From Capsicum annuum (lineage: Eukaryota > Streptophyta > Magnoliopsida > Solanales > Solanaceae): a stretch of 64,000 bases of DNA. A program made the translations under genes and the position numbers. The notes beneath the pieces are model-generated. The model saw nothing but the letters and a program-made list of their open reading frames with translations, was not told the DNA's origin and ran no database searches. Within the stretch, counting starts at the first letter, position 1, and every line of letters starts with the position of its first letter. The DNA lies in assembly GCF_002878395.1 (NCBI RefSeq), contig NC_061122.1, positions 74,557,458 to 74,621,457 on the forward strand, in the 5' to 3' direction. This document shows, piece after piece, positions 55,484 through 64,000 of the stretch.

Positions 55484-55800
55484 GTGCGATGCGTTGCCAT
55501 CGCGGTGGCTTACTGGAAAAGGGACGGTGCCATTTTAGGCTCTGGCGCGATGCGGCATAATTGCGTTGTGTTACTGGAAAAGGACGAGTGTTATTTTGCA
55601 CTCCACTGTGACACAATGCTATGCTCTACCGCGATTCTTAGCATGACACTAGCCTATCGCGGTTAGCTACTAGAAAAGGTTGAGTAGGATTTTGGGGTTC
55701 ATCGGGATGCGGTGTAATCATGGTGCATCACTGGAAAGAGGACAATTTCTAATTTTCCCTCCACCGCGATACGGTGCTATCGCTTTAGCCTACTGTTTCT
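55484..55800. repeat. CpG-rich ~63-bp tandem array in G7 3' LTR
   Basis: About five diverged units share GCGATGCG, then ATCGCGGTGGCTTACTGGAA and a GGACG...TATTTTGC tail. CpG is common here although the surrounding DNA is AT-rich and CpG-poor. Confidence 0.82.
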
Positions 55801-55997
55801 CACTAAAAGTTTCGTAACTTCTCAACCGGGTATTAGATTTAGGCGAAATTGGTATTATTGGAAAGCTGATATAATTCTCTATAATTTGGTAGTTTTAGAA
55901 CTAGAAAATTCTATGTGTGTCAAGAGTTATACACTTTTAAAGTTGACCCTTGTCACATTACGGCTAAACAGAACTAAGAAAAGTAAGGGGTATTACA

Positions 55998-56012
55998 ATA
56001 TCTCCCCATTGA
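55998..56012 (-). other. G7 polypurine tract
   Basis: The minus strand reads CAATGGGGAGATAT directly before the LTR start TGTAATACCCC, preceded by CATTCGAGGACAAATGTTCT, as in other chromoviruses. Confidence 0.85.
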
Positions 56013-56229
56013 GAACATTTGTCCTCGAATGAGACTAGTTAAACAGCGGATACTAAGGAACTGAGACTGTATACTAGCATGCACAATTGAATCAAAACTA
56101 CATGACTGAATCTAAATCATATTGAGTAACTAATCTAATCTACGAATGAATGAATTGACATGAAGATAATCACATGGCTGAAACTGAGACAGTAAAAGAA
56201 CTGAATTTAGGAGGACTGTTACCTTAGGC

Positions 56230-56430
56230 TGAATCTAAGTTTGGGAAAAGAGGTGAGAAAACTTGTTTCGCATGTTTGATTCTGCTTCCCAAGTGGCATC
56301 CTTAACCGACTGATTTCACCAAAGACATTTGACCAAGGAAACTTCTTTGTTCCTTAGACTACTGATCTGATGATCAATAATCTTTACTAGAAGTTCTTCG
56401 TATGAAAATCTATTCTAAATGTCTATACTT
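56230..56430 (-). pseudogene. G7 chromodomain, broken
   Basis: Minus-strand text after the integrase C-terminus: RFSYEELLVKIIDHQISSLR, NKEVSLVKCLW, a stop, then VKDATWEAESNMRNKFSHLF. This is the chromodomain with its aromatic and WEAE landmarks, broken by one stop near the middle. It marks G7 as a chromovirus. Confidence 0.87.
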
Positions 56431-57690
56431 TATAGAAGGACTATAATAGTTGAATCATCCATACACTTCTTCAGTAAGGATACATGGAACACCGGGTGAA
56501 CTAATGACAAGTCTGTAGGTAGCTCAAGCTCATACGCTACCTTCCCCACATGACTCAAAATCCTGTAGGGACCCACATACCGGGGACTAAGCTTCCTCTT
56601 TTTACCAAATTTCTTCACCCCTTTTATGGGTTAAACCTTTAAATAAACAAGGTCATCTACTTTAAACTCAAGATCTCTCCTTCTTACGTCTACATAAAAT
56701 TTATGATGACTCTGAGATGCTTTCAATCTCTCATTTATCAACTAAACTTTCTCCATAGCTTCAAAGACCATATCTGGCCCAAACAAAGTGTCCTCTCAAA
56801 CTTCAAACCAATTTACTAGTGACCTACATCTCTACCTACAAAGAGACTCAAATAGGGTCAATCTGAATACTTGAATAGTAACTGTTATTCTAGTCAAACT
56901 CGGTCAATGGCAAGTGGTCATCCCAACATCCTTTGAAATCAAGAACACATACCCTCAACATATCCTCTAGAGTCTGAATGGTCCTCTCTGTCTAACCATC
57001 TATCTACGGGTGAAAAGTTGAACTGTGATGAACTTGGGTACCAAAACTTTTCTGAAAGACGTTCTAAAATTGAGAGGTAAACTAAATACCCCTATCTAAA
57101 ATGATGGACAAGGGAATTCCTTGCAATCTAACTAACTCTCTAATATACAACTTAGCATAATCTTTAGTTATGTAGGACATGTGAACTAGCAAGAAGTGGG
57201 CTAATTTGGTCAATCTATCTATAATAACCCAAATTGAATCATGTTGTCAACACGAATGGGGTAATCTATCACAAAGTCCATGATCACCACTTTCCACTTC
57301 ACAGTTGGAATACCAAACTCCTACAATGTGCCACCGGTCATTGGTACTCTATCTTAACCTATTGAAAATTTGCATACTTTGCTACAAATTCTACGATATC
57401 TTTCTTCGTACCATTCCACCAATAGACTTCTTGTAAATCACGGTACATCTTAGTGGCTCTTGGATAAATGGAGTAATGCGTACTATACACTTCTTCCATA
57501 ATCTGCTGCCTCAAATTCTCAACACATGGCACACATAATCTACTCTGGTATCTTAACACACCATATCCTCCTGGGGAGAAAACCTCTACCTTTTGTTCTT
57601 TAACCGAACCCTTCAGTTTGACCAAACTAGAGTCCTTATCCTGCATCTCTTTCACTTCAGAAACTAGAGAAGATTCTAAAATATTCTAAA
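56431..57690 (-). pseudogene. G7 integrase, broken
   Basis: The zinc-binding N-terminus lies in an open frame from 57655 (98 codons), with RLCVPCVENLRQQIMEEVYS and HYSIYPRATKMYRDLQEVYW; the second half of the HHCC motif is partly lost. The core spans about 56800-57330 in shifting frames with many stops and no clear complete DDE triad. The C-terminal domain is open at 56430-56618: [20 protein letters not shown] and [14 protein letters not shown]. The chromodomain follows directly. Confidence 0.86.
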
Positions 57691-58260
57691 CCCAAACATT
57701 CCCCTCAGCTAATTCAACCAACCTTACACCCAATCTAGCTAACCGGTGAACTTCTCAAACTAAATCTCTCGTATCATTCTTCATATGAGCTGCACTACCC
57801 ATAAACAGTCTACTAAGGGCATCTGCCACCACAATGGCCTTTCCCGGATGATACAGCACATTTATATCATAATCCTTCAACATTTCCAACCGCCTTCTCT
57901 GATGAAGATTCAACTCCCTCTGAGTAAACACATATTGCAAGCTTTGTTGGTATGTGAATATATCGACATACACCCCATAACGATATTGCCTTAAAATTTT
58001 CAAAGCAAACACCACAGCAGCTAGCTAAAGGTCAATGGTAAGGCAGTTTTTTTCATGAGGCTTAAGCTATCTAGAGTCATAGTCTATAGCCCTACCTCTC
58101 TACATCAAAACAAAACCCAGGCTGATTCTAAAAGCATCACAGTAGACAACAAATCTATTTGAACCATTAGGTAGTGCCAAAACTGATGTTGAAGTTAGCC
58201 GAGCCTTCAATTCCTAAAAACTCTTCTCATAAGAATTTTAACTTTCTTCTAAGTTAATCT
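57691..58260 (-). pseudogene. G7 RNase H, broken
   Basis: The open frame 57755-58015 carries MVFALKILRQYRYGVYVDIF, TQRELNLHQRRRLEMLKDYD and YHPGKAIVVADALSRLFMGS, the C-terminal two thirds. The first strand is in another frame near 58090-58160 (DLLSTVMLLESAWVLF reads out of frame). A stop separates the two. Confidence 0.86.
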
Positions 58261-59130
58261 AGACATAGGGGATTCAATATAAGAAAAACCCTCAATAAAA
58301 CATCTGTAATAGCCAGCTAAACCCGAGAAACTTCTGATATCTTATAGAGAGATAGGTCTAGGCCTGTTTCATACTACATCTATCTTTTGGGGATCAACTC
58401 TAATTCTATCATTGGAAATAATATAACCGTGGAAAGCTACTAATCTTAGCCAAAATTCATATTTACTAAATTTGGTGAACAACTAATGATCTCTAAGAGA
58501 TTGCAACACAATTCTAAGATGTTCTGCATGGTCATCCTCACTACGAGAATAAAAAAAAGAATATCATTGATAAAGACTATGACAAACATGTCTAAATACT
58601 ATTTGAACACACTGTTCATCAATTCCATAATGGCTGCTGGGGCATTTGTCAGCCCGAAGGACATGACTAGAAACTCAAAATGACTATAACGGGTCCTAAA
58701 AGCTATCTTATGATATCACATTCCCTTACTTTAAGATGCTGGAAAATTAAATTGTACCTTGGAGTTGGTCGAATAAGTCATCAATCCTAGAAAGAGTATA
58801 CTTATTTTTTATAATGACTTTATTCAGCTGATGATAGTCAATGCACATTCGTAAAGAACTATCTTTCTTTCACAAGAATAGGAAGGGAGCACCCCATAGG
58901 GAGACAATAGGCCTTATTAGACCTTTATATAAGAGGTCTTTAAGCTTCACTTTTAACTCCTTAAGCTCTGCTGGAGCTATACGACATGGAGGAATAAAGA
59001 TGGGCTGAGTATCTGGAAGAAGGTCACTACCAAATTCTATTTCCCTCTCGGGAGGTACCCTTGGCTAATCCTCAGGAAAAACTTCAGGAAACGCATTGAC
59101 TACACGGATTGACTGAACTGTTGGAGCCTC
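58261..59130 (-). pseudogene. G7 reverse transcriptase, broken
   Basis: Minus-strand blocks: [20 protein letters not shown] near 58940-58995, [20 protein letters not shown] near 58795-58855, [12 protein letters not shown] near 58755-58790, the palm motif near 58560-58574 as FINDI (first aspartate changed to asparagine), KYEFWLRLVAFHGYIISND and FSGLAGYYRCFIEGFSYIES. A stop or shift occurs in most intervals. The enzyme is inactive. Confidence 0.87.
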
Positions 59131-59640
59131 ATACTTAGTGTCTTTGACTTGAACTAGATGGTAGATGCACCCTTTTGAGATCAAATTTCTGGATCTAATA
59201 TAGGATGTGAAATGACTCTTGGAGGATAGAGAATTACCTTCCCACTCAAAGACTGGCTCGTCTAGAAACTAAAACCTCACCACTTAGGTGCGAAAATCTA
59301 CATATGCATAATAGTAATGGATCTAATCCATGCCCAGAATAAGGTCAAAGTCAACCATATCTACCTCTATTAAGTCTTCTAACATGATCTTATGAAGGAC
59401 ATTTATAGGATAATTTCTATAAATTTATTTGGGAACAAATGACTTACCCACTATGGTAGAAACTAAGAAGGCCTTAGAAGACTTTTCGGGACCTACTTCA
59501 AAATTCACTGCAACTAGTGGGGTCACATAAGAGAAATTTGACCCAGGGTCTAACAATAAATAAACATCAAGATGAAAGATACAAAGCATACCAGTAACAA
59601 CATGTGGTGAACTCTCCTGCTCCTGATGCGATGGCAAAGC
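59131..59640 (-). pseudogene. G7 aspartic protease
   Basis: The open frame at 59425-59637 reads VVTGMLCIFHLDVYLLLDPG, then SNFSYVTPLVAVNFEVGPE; DPGS with its catalytic aspartate is intact (about 59540-59560). The second half (a VDMVDFDLILGMD-type region near 59310-59360) is in other frames. Confidence 0.86.
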
Positions 59641-60810
59641 ATAAAACCAATTTTGGCTCTAATCACCACTGGTACTGGATGATATGCCCTGGGGAGGGAC
59701 TGGGCGACCTAAAGGAATGGCTGCACAATTAGCCTAAGTCTGAGGACGAACATCTCTGTTTCCCTACTTAGCATGTGGAAACTCTTAGATTCTATGGCCC
59801 AACTTACCACAACCATAACAACCTTTTTTGTCCCAACAAGTACTCACCAAGATAATTCTTACCACACCTAGCATATGAAGGATAACTGGGTTTTCTACTC
59901 AACTATTCTAAGATCTGGACATAGAATTCTTACCCCAGTGCTCCATTCTAGCTCTGGGAGCAAGAGAGCTGGCTGAAAATGGTACTAGCATAGATGAGCG
60001 ACTCTCAAATTGCAAATAATTTCCCCCTCCAGACCATGTCTGGCCATATTTAAATAGCCTGGAGCTTTCTTATTTCCTCTCTATCTCCCCTTTAATTTTT
60101 CTTCCTTAATCTATTAAACATAAATCATTAGCCTTGTAAGATCCATATCCTCAATAAGTATTGTAGTCCTAAACTCTTTGACTACCAAACCAGATACTCC
60201 GATAACAAACTTACTTATACTCGACCTAGGGTCAGGCATCGTATCAGGGGCATACTTAGACAACTAGTTGAACATAAGGCAGTACTCTTTCACTATCATA
60301 AAACCTTGTCTCAGGTTAAAAAACTCCTATACCTTATCTTCTCTCATCTCACATAGAAATAACCTATCTAAAATACGTTTTGAAATACCTACCAACTCAT
60401 AGGAGTTGTATTCTCACCTCTACCATTCTTCCACATAACCACCCAATCATACGTTAGATCCTTCAACCTATAGGATGCCAACTCTTCACTCTCTTCCTTA
60501 GTAACATACATAATTTAGGTAATGTTTCTAACCTCATCTAAGTAAATTTATGGGTCCTCACCTTCTTTTGACCCAAATAACTCAGGCAAATTCATTCTCA
60601 TAAAATCAAAAATTTTGGTTATTGGTAAATCCCCATTCTACTGAAGTGGGACTGTCGCTTGATGGTTTCCCTATATATTAGTAGTCACATCTTGGGCTAA
60701 CACCTCAAAGGTAGTCTAAAATTTAGCATGGGACATATTCCCATTCAGAGGATCAGCAGGCTGGGTGGTTGGTTATTATCTCTGCATGCATTAGCTCGGC
60801 TAGGAGGCAT
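59641..60810 (-). pseudogene. G7 gag, broken
   Basis: The start ATG is at 60810 on the minus strand (MPPSRANACRDNNQPP), 156 bases after the primer site. The core is recognisable near 60100-60340: VKEYCLMFNQLSKYAP, FVIGVSGLVVKEF and DMDLTRLMIYV. The zinc knuckle near 59770-59830 reads CYGCGKLGHRI with the last cysteine lost. No open stretch exceeds 60 codons. Confidence 0.82.
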
Positions 60811-60965
60811 ATTCAACTGTCATGTAAGAGCACAAGTTAAAAGCAGATAGAAACACTGTAAGAATGATAGATCATAAAATAAAGAGATGATTTCCTAAAA
60901 TGTTCTAAAACCACTTGAATATGGCATGCTTCACACCCATAATTAAGACTCTAGGGTCTAACCTT

Positions 60966-60983
60966 AGGTTCTGATACCAAGTT
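60966..60983 (-). other. G7 primer-binding site (tRNA-iMet type)
   Basis: The minus strand reads TTGGTATCAGAACCTAAGG next to the LTR end CATTACA, close to the initiator tRNA-Met complement; it is the best preserved primer site in the window. Confidence 0.87.
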
Positions 60984-61876
60984 TGTAATGGCCCAAAAAA
61001 TGGGTCCCGAGATGTCACACGGTGCCCAAGACTATGAGTAGCCTCAAGATAACCCTATAAGCCTTCTAATAAAAGTAAAACTCAAAATGGAGAAATATAA
61101 ACATAAAATCAATACAAAAGTCTGTTTGATATATAAGATGAAATTACTCAAGCATAATATTTGAAAATACCTGACTTAAAAGTCTGGACAATCAATACTG
61201 AAAACCTAAATCATAACTAGCAGTCTAACAAGCCTCTACTACTACAAACTAGAGAGCCACTAGGACAAACCCCTAACTGACTTGAACTGAATGAAAATAT
61301 TGAATCAACTACTCTAATAAGGTTAGAACTAAATAATTGGGTCCCTGAATGACAAAGACTCACCAGCTATCGGGATGTAGATAGAGAAGCTTGAAATTAC
61401 TCACGCTGCTGAAATTGAGTACCTGAACCTACATTATTATACAATTTAGCAAATAAACATGTATGTGAATCAGTACTACTGGAATGTACTGAGTATGCAG
61501 GGGTAAATGTATAAATAAAACAATATCTCAACATTATTAAAAATTTGTAAAAGAATGTATGCTAAGTGTAATGACTCAGATTAGCTTGAATAACTGAAAA
61601 TGAGAATCATAATCATGAGTAGTAAATCTTGTTGTATAAATCTAGTGAGTCATAACATTTAGCTCTAAAATTTGTACTTATGTTCTATCTTTAAATCATA
61701 CGGCCTAAGTGTAGAAAGGAATCACTTTCATATCTATAAATTGAAAGCTAAAATCTAGTAGCTAGTATCTTATGTAAAGCAATTTCTGAATAAATGTGTG
61801 AGCCTTTACACTTAGTTTCTAAAACCTTTTATGTTATGATTAGTATTTTTTATAGGTAGGTTATTCTATCCAACAT

Positions 61877-61900
61877 ACACTATGTGAGCTATCATAGTGT
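61877..61900. repeat. 8-bp inverted repeat in G7 5' LTR
   Basis: ACACTATG and CATAGTGT with an 8-base loop, identical to the pair in the 3' LTR. Confidence 0.8.
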
Positions 61901-62934
61901 CTAACATCTAGTTTCCTTATGGAAAATCTCACATTGGAGAGAGGTGTCATACTCCTGCCAATAAGTATAACCTGAGCTAAGTGATCACATCTGTAACTAT
62001 CATCTATATAGAAATGGGAATATTTTGATAATCTTAACCTATGTTGGCTCATAGTTCTGGTTCAAGTGAACATACCCAACTTGATACTAAATATTACTCC
62101 CTTTAATCTGTATGCTCATTCTGTAGAAAATTCACTTTTAAGACTAGTATAAGGTTTTACAATGAAAACCAATCATGCATTTGTTTACTATAAATTGTAA
62201 TGAAACTGTAAAGTGGATTCCATATCTAGCTGAATATCAAAAGATCAAATCTTTGTTCAAAATCTGAATATAAACTAATCATGGGATTCTTAAAAGCATA
62301 ATCTTCTTGAAATATCAACATTCAAACTAGGGCCTAATAACCCATGCATCAATTTTATGTCAAATCATCATATAGTTCATGCTTAATAATGAAAGTCTTG
62401 ATAGTTAAATTCTAAATGTAGAAAATAATGTCACACGCATAAAAATACAAATGTAGACATCCAATTAAACATCTCAAGCACTTGTAGGATCATATTCTTC
62501 AAATTATAATATTTGGGTATGAACCCTAATCTGAAATTCATCTGAATACATGTAAAAATTTAGCTTTAAAACTAATTTTGGGCACAAGGATAAAAGAATT
62601 ATCCCTGTTGAAAACCCCACATACCTTAATTGATGACTAGATGAAGAAGTTTGAACTTGAGTTCCTATTTGTGCTCTTGACGATTATTTCTTGAAGATCT
62701 TGAATTGAGAATCTTGAATTTTAGGTTGGCTTGGAAAAATAATGGTGGACTTTAGATTTCTTGAGGTTTGAAATTTGAAGTTCTAGGGTTTCTTTGAGAG
62801 AAATTTAATGAATAATGAGTATATAATGCGTAGAATAGGTTTAATCTAGTGTTTTCATGAATTGGGGGCTTGGGAAAAGACAAAATTACCCTTTGCAAAA
62901 TGAAGTTCAGAACTAGAATCCTAATTTTGGGCCT

Positions 62935-63250
62935 CAGTGCAATGTGATGCCATCGCGGTGGCTTACTGAAAAAGGGACGACTGCTATTTTAGGCTCTGCC
63001 GCGATGCATTATAAACGTGTTGCGTCACTGGAAAAGGATGAGTGCTATTTTGCACTCTACTGCGACACGGTACTATTCTCTACCGCGATTCCTGGTGTGA
63101 CACTGGCCAATCACGGCGAGCTACTGAAAAAGGTCGAGAAGGATTTTGAGGTTCACCGCAATACGGCATAATCATAGTGCTTCACTGGAAAGAGGACAAT
63201 TACGAATTTTCCCTCCACTATAATGTGGTGCTATCACGTTAGCCTTCTCT
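62935..63250. repeat. CpG-rich ~63-bp tandem array in G7 5' LTR
   Basis: Same array as at 55484-55800. Many units differ by C-to-T or G-to-A changes, for example GCGATGCG versus GCAATGTG at the first unit. Confidence 0.8.
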
Positions 63251-63456
63251 TTCTCACTAAAAGTTCCATAACTTCTCAAACGGGTATCGAATTTAGGAAA
63301 ACTTGGTATCATTGAAAAGTTGATTCAAATCTATACAATTTGGTGAGTCTAAAGCTAGAAAATTCTACACGTATCAAGAGTTATACATTTTTAAAGTAGA
63401 ACCTTGACACACTAGGGCTAAACGGAACTAAGAAAAGTATGGGGTATTACAGTCAT

Positions 63457-63678
63457 CCCTCTTTTAGTATAATGCATTGACAACTCGTGAGGTGACTTGT
63501 ATCTTGATCAAGCTTTGTCTTTCCATGTATTTTTCTTCCATTTTTATCCCAACACTATTGTAGACCTATTTTAACTAAAATAAACACCAAAGTACTTCAT
63601 ATCTAGTAAAACAACCAAAGTCTATACATAAATTCAAGGGTTTAAGCATTAAAAGTATCATGTTTCCATGGGGCATCA
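63457..63678 (-). repeat. A1 5' LTR, outer segment
   Basis: The plus strand continues the A1 LTR after G7: ACTCGTGAGGTGACTTGTATC at 63482 matches ACTCATGAGGTAACTCGTATC at 40900. It runs to GGGGCATCA at 63678 and is followed by CTTAG. Confidence 0.87.
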
Positions 63679-64000
63679 CTTAGACAAATGAGGTGGCTTG
63701 AGTTACTGAAGGACTATGATTTGAGTCTTGATTACCATCCAGGTAATGATGATTTAGTTTTTGATGCTCTTAGAAGGTTATCCGTAGGGATTCTAGCTCA
63801 TGTGGATCACAATAAGAGGGAGTTGGTGAGGGATATTCACCATTTGACTAATCTTGGAGTTCATCTCTTAGACTCTAAGAATAGTGGAGTATTTGTGTAA
63901 CAGGTGGTGCAATCTCCCCTCGGTTCCAAAATAAAGGAGAAACAAGTAGACCTTCTCTTAATGAAAATCAAGGAAGATGTGGGCAAGCAGAAGGGTTAGA
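63679..64000 (+). pseudogene. G6 RNase H end and integrase start (after A1)
   Basis: After the second CTTAG (63679-63683) the G6 frame resumes: RWLELLKDYDLSLDYHPGND, DALRRLSVGILAHVD, and VRDIHHLTNLGVHLLDSKNS, ending at a stop at 63898. The integrase N-terminal lead (LGSKIKEKQV) runs into the window edge. Read across A1, NLRQ-MRW is continuous with KEFNL at 39461-39479, apart from the stop before it. Confidence 0.9.

Larger units (their letters stand above)
53533..55997 (-). repeat. G7 3' LTR
   Basis: Plus-strand ends are TGTAACACCCTAAAAATGGG and GGGGTATTACA. It aligns along its whole length with 60984-63451; many differences are C/T or G/A changes, often at CpG. It contains an 8-bp hairpin repeat (54424-54447) and a CpG-rich tandem array (55484-55800). 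Short ORFs inside (55010-55213, 55428-55666) are not genes. Confidence 0.92.
53533..63451 (-). mobile_element. G7: full-length chromovirus inserted in the A1 5' LTR
   Basis: Two LTRs of 2,465 and 2,468 bp flank a chromovirus interior with gag, protease, reverse transcriptase, RNase H, integrase and chromodomain on the minus strand, plus a primer site at the right and a polypurine tract at the left. Target duplications are CTCAT (53528-53532) and GTCAT (63452-63456), 4 of 5 identical. All genes carry stops. It is the most complete element in the window and is among the last insertions in the nest. Confidence 0.92.
60984..63451 (-). repeat. G7 5' LTR
   Basis: Plus-strand ends are TGTAATGGCCCAAAAAATGG and GGGGTATTACA. 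It is a full-length partner of 53533-55997 and carries the same hairpin and CpG-rich array. ORFs at 61861-62052 (-) and 62944-63171 (+) lie in these repeats and are not genes. Confidence 0.92.
39480..63678 (-). mobile_element. A1: Athila-like element with third ORF, host of S2 and G7
   Basis: Perfect 5-bp duplications, CTTAG at 39475-39479 and 63679-63683, bound it, and the interrupted G6 frame continues exactly across it. On the minus strand: 5' LTR (63678 to 53369, split by G7 and truncated), gag, protease, reverse transcriptase, RNase H, integrase, a spacer, a third ORF, a long 3' region containing S2, a polypurine tract, and the 3' LTR (41090-39480). LTR ends are TGATG and CATCA on the plus strand, the left one mutated to TTATG. 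Without S2 and G7 the element is about 12.6 kb, a normal Athila size. Confidence 0.88.

Noticed and set aside
55484..55800. CpG island promoter of a host gene
   Set aside because: It lies inside an LTR and is repeated in the partner LTR; no host coding sequence follows.
62944..63171. Paired ORFs in the G7 LTRs (55433-55666 and 62944-63171) as a conserved small protein
   Set aside because: Both are translations of the CpG-rich tandem array; frame and length differ between the two LTRs.

Overview
This window is plant nuclear DNA from a repeat-dense, probably heterochromatic region. I recognise no host gene, tRNA, rRNA or organellar segment. Nearly all of it can be assigned to degenerate LTR retrotransposons packed end to end or inserted into each other. 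The LTR length (about 1.6-2.6 kb), the tRNA-iMet-type primer sites and the chromovirus and Athila protein motifs resemble pericentromeric DNA of Solanaceae such as pepper; that placement is inference. Every retroelement reading frame is broken by stops, frameshifts or deletions, so coding entries are given as pseudogenes.

Names used here: C1, a Ty1/copia element; G1-G7, Ty3/gypsy chromovirus (Tekay/Del-like) elements; S1, an LTR-bounded chromovirus remnant; A1, an Athila-like Ty3/gypsy element; S2, a solo LTR; H1, a non-autonomous hAT-like DNA transposon.

Layout, left to right. 1-3610: C1 on the minus strand, cut by the window edge. 3611-10127: G1 (+), with both LTRs, a truncated 3' LTR, and pol mostly lost. 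10128-22437: the 3' end of G2 (+); its LTR is split by H1 (12818-13672) and by G3 (+, 13716-22415), which has both LTRs and a perfect 5-bp target duplication. 22687-30326: G4 (+), interrupted by S1 (minus, 26245-29308). 30327-35113: G5 (minus). 35114-39479 and 63679-64000: G6 (+), split inside its RNase H by A1 (minus, 39480-63678). A1 in turn carries S2 (41115-42774) and a full-length G7 (minus, 53533-63451).

The arrangement on the right is a nest: G4 is broken by G5, G5 by G6, G6 by A1, and A1 by S2 and G7. Two joins can be read at base level. The G6 RNase H frame stops at 39479 and resumes at 63684 between copies of CTTAG. The A1 LTR stops at 53532 and resumes at 63457 after CTCAT/GTCAT copies. 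Elements that were not split further were eroded by internal deletions: LTR fused to protease in G4, protease fused to RNase H in G5, loss of the chromodomain in G3.

The most noteworthy non-routine signals are a CpG-rich ~63-bp repeat array in the G7 LTRs that shares a 28-bp block (25/28 identical) with the unrelated solo LTR S2; a degenerate third ORF in the env position of A1; 45-52-bp minisatellites inside LTRs; and dense TGACTCA/GAGTCGT motifs recurring in LTRs of different families. I found nothing that supports a new gene system beyond these mobile-element structures.
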